From the NCBI GenBank assembly GCA_002441145.1, contig DJVK01000015.1, forward strand, positions 1 to 13,657: a stretch of 13,657 nucleotides of DNA. Direction: 5' to 3'. The number at the start of each line of letters is the position of its first letter. The stretch's first letter is position 1. Under the pieces are notes generated by a model. It searched no databases. It worked only from the letters and a program-made list of their open reading frames with translations, and had not been told where the DNA came from. Shown here piece after piece: positions 11,801 through 13,657 of the stretch. Source of the DNA: Candidatus Saccharibacteria bacterium UBA6258. Lineage in GTDB: Bacteria; Patescibacteriota; Saccharimonadia; Saccharimonadales; Saccharimonadaceae. The position numbers were made by a program, and so were the translations under genes.

Positions 11801-11822
11801 ACGCCCCAGTAGGGGCGTTTTT
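11801..11822 (+). terminator. Terminator of rplJ-rplL
   Basis: ACGCCCC (11801-11807) pairs with GGGGCGT (11812-11818) around AGTA, followed by TTTT (11819-11822). Confidence 0.9.
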
Positions 11823-11824
11823 GG

Positions 11825-11853
11825 TTGCGGCTTCATAAAAACAAGCGTATACT
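11825..11853 (+). promoter_or_regulatory. Promoter of the isoleucine leader peptide and dehydratase gene
   Basis: -35 TTGCGG (11825-11830), 17-bp spacer, -10 TATACT (11848-11853). Six bases separate the -10 box from the leader-peptide ATG at 11860, so the transcript should begin at that ATG. Confidence 0.65.
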
Positions 11854-11859
11854 TAACCT

Positions 11860-11937
11860 ATGAGTTTTCTCAACATGATTATTAGCAACATTATTATTAT
11901 CCGCCTTCAACCCGCGGCGTTGCTTGTTCATATCTAA
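11860..11937 (+). CDS. Isoleucine-rich leader peptide, 25 aa
   Basis: The frame ATG 11860 to TAA 11935-11937 encodes MSFLNMIISN, then four consecutive isoleucines (residues 11-14, codons ATT ATT ATT ATC), then RLQPAALLVHI. Seven of 25 residues are Ile; Leu and Val are also frequent. This matches the composition of known ilv leader peptides. The Ile run sits inside the 5' strand of a protector hairpin, and the stop codon lies 12 bases after the antiterminator strand, which is the geometry needed for ribosome-mediated attenuation. No Shine-Dalgarno site precedes it, and translation is predicted to be leaderless. It is too short to be found by an ordinary gene caller. Confidence 0.75.
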   Translation: MSFLNMIISNIIIIRLQPAALLVHI

Positions 11938-11983
11938 ATAATAAAGAAATCTATGGACTCCCGGCATCGCCCGGGAGTTTTTT
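11885..11983 (+). terminator. Ribosome-mediated transcription attenuator (four-strand)
   Basis: Terminator: ACTCCCGG (11957-11964) with CCGGGAGT (11971-11978), loop CATCGC, then TTTTT (11979-11983). Antiterminator: CCCGCGGCGTTGC (11911-11923) with GCATCGCCCGGG (11964-11975), 11 pairs with one bulged C and one T-T mismatch, consuming the terminator loop and right arm. Protector: GCAAC (11885-11889) with GTTGC (11919-11923) and CCGC (11901-11904) with GCGG (11914-11917), with the Ile codons looped out. A ribosome stalled on Ile codons would open the protector and allow the antiterminator to form. Confidence 0.75.
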
Positions 11984-12005
11984 GTAGTAAAAGAAAGGAA
12001 GTATC

Positions 12006-13046
12006 ATGTCACTCAATGCAAGCGAACTCGCATATGCACACCAACCCGTATCCGGCGACGAGGCGCTCGCGATTATTGACATGCACCGCGGCGCGTTTGA
12101 TGACCAGACGCGATTAGAATATTTGTCAGACGAACTGCCGTACTATGCACGGCACTACGGCCTTACGGCAGTCAAGCTGCTTAACTTAAGCGACAATTCC
12201 GCTGGCGCATTCAAGTGGCGCGGTGCTGTGGTCGCTATGGATCAGCTCGTAAATCAGGGTAGCCACCATGTAATCGCACCATCAGCCGGCAATCATGCAC
12301 GTGGCGCCGCTTTAGCGGCTCGACAATACGAGATGCTCGCTACGATTGCTGTTCCACGTAGTGCGCCGCCGGCAAAGCGCGAACGTATTCATGAATTATG
12401 GCCATCGCATAAACTCGATGTCCACGTAACAGGTGCCACGTTCGACGATTCACTACAGTGGGCGTTGATGCAACCAGGGGATATGCTACACCCGTACGAT
12501 GATCTCAATGTCGTCGCTGGGCAGGGAACAGTCGTCGACGACCTGTTGGCAAGCGACCCAGGCATAAAGCATATCGTCACACCCGTTGGCGGTGCGGGGC
12601 TAACCGCTGGTATCCTGCAACGCCTAGACGAGCATGGTCGCGAGGACGTGACCGTACACGCCGTACAAGCCTACGGGAGCAACAGCCTAAGCAAAAGTTT
12701 AGCACGCGACATTCTGACACCAGCAGATAACCCCAACGCGCTCTATGGCGGATCGGCCGTGCGACGAATTGGTCAATATACGTTTGATATTTGTCGTACG
12801 CGCCCAAACCTACAAGTGCACACCGTGTCTGATGCCGACGTCGCCGAACTAGTCAACAGCTACGACCATAGCCGTCAAGACTTACTGCGTACCGACACGC
12901 CAAATTACGAACGCACAACATTGGTGGGAATGACCGCATTAAAAAATCTGTCACACCTAACAGGCACTGTTTGTGTACTGGGCACGGGGCAAAATGAGGC
13001 GCTTCATGCAGCTCCATCACGCCGCGACTACAGTGTGTCCTTTTAG
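12006..13046 (+). CDS. ilvA: Threonine dehydratase-like PLP enzyme (catalytic domain only)
   Basis: A fold-type II PLP enzyme of the threonine/serine dehydratase group, expected to convert threonine to 2-oxobutanoate. The start at 12006 follows AAAGGAAG (11994-12001). Visible motifs are the PLP lysine Lys70 in AFKWRGAV (68-75, the family S-F-K-x-R-G), SAGNHARGAA (93-102), HPYDD (162-166), GQGTVVDD (172-179), the phosphate-binding PVGGAGLTAG (193-202) and GSAVRRIGQYTFDI (249-262). The usual V-E-P after the glycine loop is VQAYGS, and the end reads VLGTGQN where S-G-G-N is common. At 346 residues it lacks the ACT-like regulatory domain of biosynthetic IlvA. The isoleucine attenuator upstream supports a link to isoleucine; a serine/threonine deaminase or racemase remains possible. 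Confidence 0.8.
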   Translation: MSLNASELAYAHQPVSGDEALAIIDMHRGAFDDQTRLEYLSDELPYYARHYGLTAVKLLNLSDNSAGAFKWRGAVVAMDQLVNQGSHHVIAPSAGNHARGAALAARQYEMLATIAVPRSAPPAKRERIHELWPSHKLDVHVTGATFDDSLQWALMQPGDMLHPYDDLNVVAGQGTVVDDLLASDPGIKHIVTPVGGAGLTAGILQRLDEHGREDVTVHAVQAYGSNSLSKSLARDILTPADNPNALYGGSAVRRIGQYTFDICRTRPNLQVHTVSDADVAELVNSYDHSRQDLLRTDTPNYERTTLVGMTALKNLSHLTGTVCVLGTGQNEALHAAPSRRDYSVSF

Positions 13047-13063
13047 TAAATATCAATATTTAC
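13046..13063. repeat. Perfect AT-rich palindrome at the dehydratase stop
   Basis: GTAAATAT (13046-13053) and ATATTTAC (13056-13063) are separated by CA. The palindrome overlaps the last base of the stop codon. No T-tract follows, so it is not a standard terminator; it could be a 3'-end stabiliser or a protein-binding site. Confidence 0.5.
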
Positions 13064-13092
13064 AACAGTTTGACCGCGACCCCATAAATCAC

Positions 13093-13107
13093 TGTGGAAA
13101 ATCCACA
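13093..13107. repeat. Palindrome TGTGGA-AAA-TCCACA upstream of a promoter
   Basis: TGTGGA (13093-13098) and TCCACA (13102-13107) flank AAA and end five bases before the -35 box at 13113. Read on the minus strand it contains TTTTCCACA, one mismatch from the DnaA box TTATCCACA. It is a plausible operator of the following gene or a weak terminator of the preceding one. Confidence 0.45.
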
Positions 13108-13112
13108 TATAC

Positions 13113-13141
13113 TTGACATACCGGCCCATACGCGCTATATA
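13113..13141 (+). promoter_or_regulatory. Promoter of the 13185 gene
   Basis: Perfect -35 TTGACA (13113-13118), 17-bp spacer, -10 TATATA (13136-13141). Predicted start near 13148. Confidence 0.75.
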
Positions 13142-13184
13142 TGAGGGTAATACTACAAAAAACAGACAAGGAACTGCGAGCATT

Positions 13185-13657
13185 ATGTCTGAATTACCAG
13201 AAAAACAAGTAAAGCGACTCAAATCGCTTATTCAGGAGGCTGAAACTAACCTCGCTGCTGCAAAAGAACTACTAATTAGTATCATCGGTGACGACGGCAA
13301 CGTCGTAACACCTACAAGCAGCCGCGAAGACGTTAGCGGTAAAGTAATCGAAGGTGTTTTTGACGGACAGGTCATGATTGGCCCTGACGGCAAGTCATAC
13401 CCAGTACCAGCAAACTACGCCAGTAAGTCTAAGCTTGTCGAAGGCGACATTCTTAAGCTAACGATCGCTGACGACGGCGGATTTATCTACAAGCAAATCG
13501 GCCCAATCGAACGCAAACAGATTATCGGTACACTCGTGCAACATGATGGTGCATATTACGTCGAAGCAAGCGGTCGCGAGTACCGCATCTTGCTTGCAAG
13601 CGTAACGTACTTCCGCCTAAACATTGGCGACCAAGTTACGATCATCGTGCCACAAGA
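13185..13657 (+). CDS. Unknown protein, N-terminal 157 codons (partial, runs off window)
   Basis: An open frame from ATG 13185, with AAGGAA at 13168-13173, continues to the window end without a stop. Residues about 1-35 (MSELPEKQVKRLKSLIQEAE) form a charged helix, probably a coiled coil. From about residue 50 the protein looks like repeated small beta barrels: VSGKVIEGVFDGQVMIGPDG, YPVPANYASKSKLVEGDILKL and, again, IIGTLVQHDGAYYVEASGREY followed by VTYFRLNIGDQVTIIVP. The two halves share a strand-turn-'GD' pattern, suggesting two tandem OB/SH3-like units of about 65 residues. No signal peptide or membrane segment is visible. The coiled-coil-plus-barrel plan recalls nucleic-acid-associated factors, but I recognise no named family. 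Codon use resembles the ribosomal genes, suggesting good expression. Confidence 0.8.
   Translation, partial: MSELPEKQVKRLKSLIQEAETNLAAAKELLISIIGDDGNVVTPTSSREDVSGKVIEGVFDGQVMIGPDGKSYPVPANYASKSKLVEGDILKLTIADDGGFIYKQIGPIERKQIIGTLVQHDGAYYVEASGREYRILLASVTYFRLNIGDQVTIIVPQ

Noticed and set aside
1..13657. CRISPR array, insertion sequence, tRNA or rRNA genes
   Set aside because: No regularly spaced direct repeats, transposase-like frame with terminal repeats, or tRNA-like cloverleaf was seen on reading both strands.

Overview
The window looks like chromosomal DNA of a Candidate Phyla Radiation bacterium, most likely Candidatus Saccharibacteria (TM7). This is inferred from gene content, not from a database search. 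The reasons are: ribosomal protein L1 carries a long N-terminal extension; the L11, L1 and L10-L7/L12 genes are dispersed instead of forming one rplKAJL block; many promoters have a consensus -10 box placed directly before the start codon (leaderless transcripts); genes are compact; and cell-wall hydrolases sit beside core genes. The standard code is used, with TGA as a stop in the small gene at 3064-3249.

Layout. 1-75 (-) is the start of a membrane protein running off the left edge. 245-574 is a small unknown gene with a strong promoter, a structured leader and a long 3' hairpin. 731-1650 is secE-nusG with its terminator. 1740-2384 is a leaderless acidic unknown gene. 2510-2935 is rplK. 3064-3249 is a small GC-rich one-helix membrane protein. 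3364-4260 is a membrane-anchored D,D-carboxypeptidase (M15B/VanY type). 4343-4774 is a highly structured leader followed by a 79-residue four-cysteine protein. 4876-5649 (-) is a secreted LysM-CHAP peptidoglycan hydrolase. 5971-6945 is rplA with a leader resembling the L1 stalk of 23S rRNA. 7120-9435 is thyA-dcd-tmk, which makes dTTP from dCTP. 9437-10543 (-) is an unknown 368-residue protein. 10635-11822 is rplJ-rplL behind a classic L10 leader and attenuator. 11825-13046 is a threonine-dehydratase-like gene behind an isoleucine-rich leader peptide and attenuator. 13185 to the end is a partial unknown gene.

How it works together. Most of the window serves transcription, translation and protein export (SecE, NusG, L11, L1, L10, L7/L12). 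A pyrimidine block (ThyA, Dcd, Tmk) and two envelope enzymes make up most of the rest. The most interesting content is regulatory. Two complete attenuators can be traced by base pairing: L10-controlled at 10643-10746, and isoleucine-leader-peptide-controlled at 11860-11983. A putative L1 autoregulatory site lies at 5919-5949. A 17-bp inverted repeat flanks the rplJ-rplL mRNA. Genes divide into leaderless ones and ones with a Shine-Dalgarno site behind a hairpin that begins at the predicted 5' end.

The best candidate for something undescribed is the isoleucine attenuator: the leader peptide itself appears to be leaderless, and it controls a catalytic-domain-only threonine dehydratase in a lineage thought to be largely auxotrophic.
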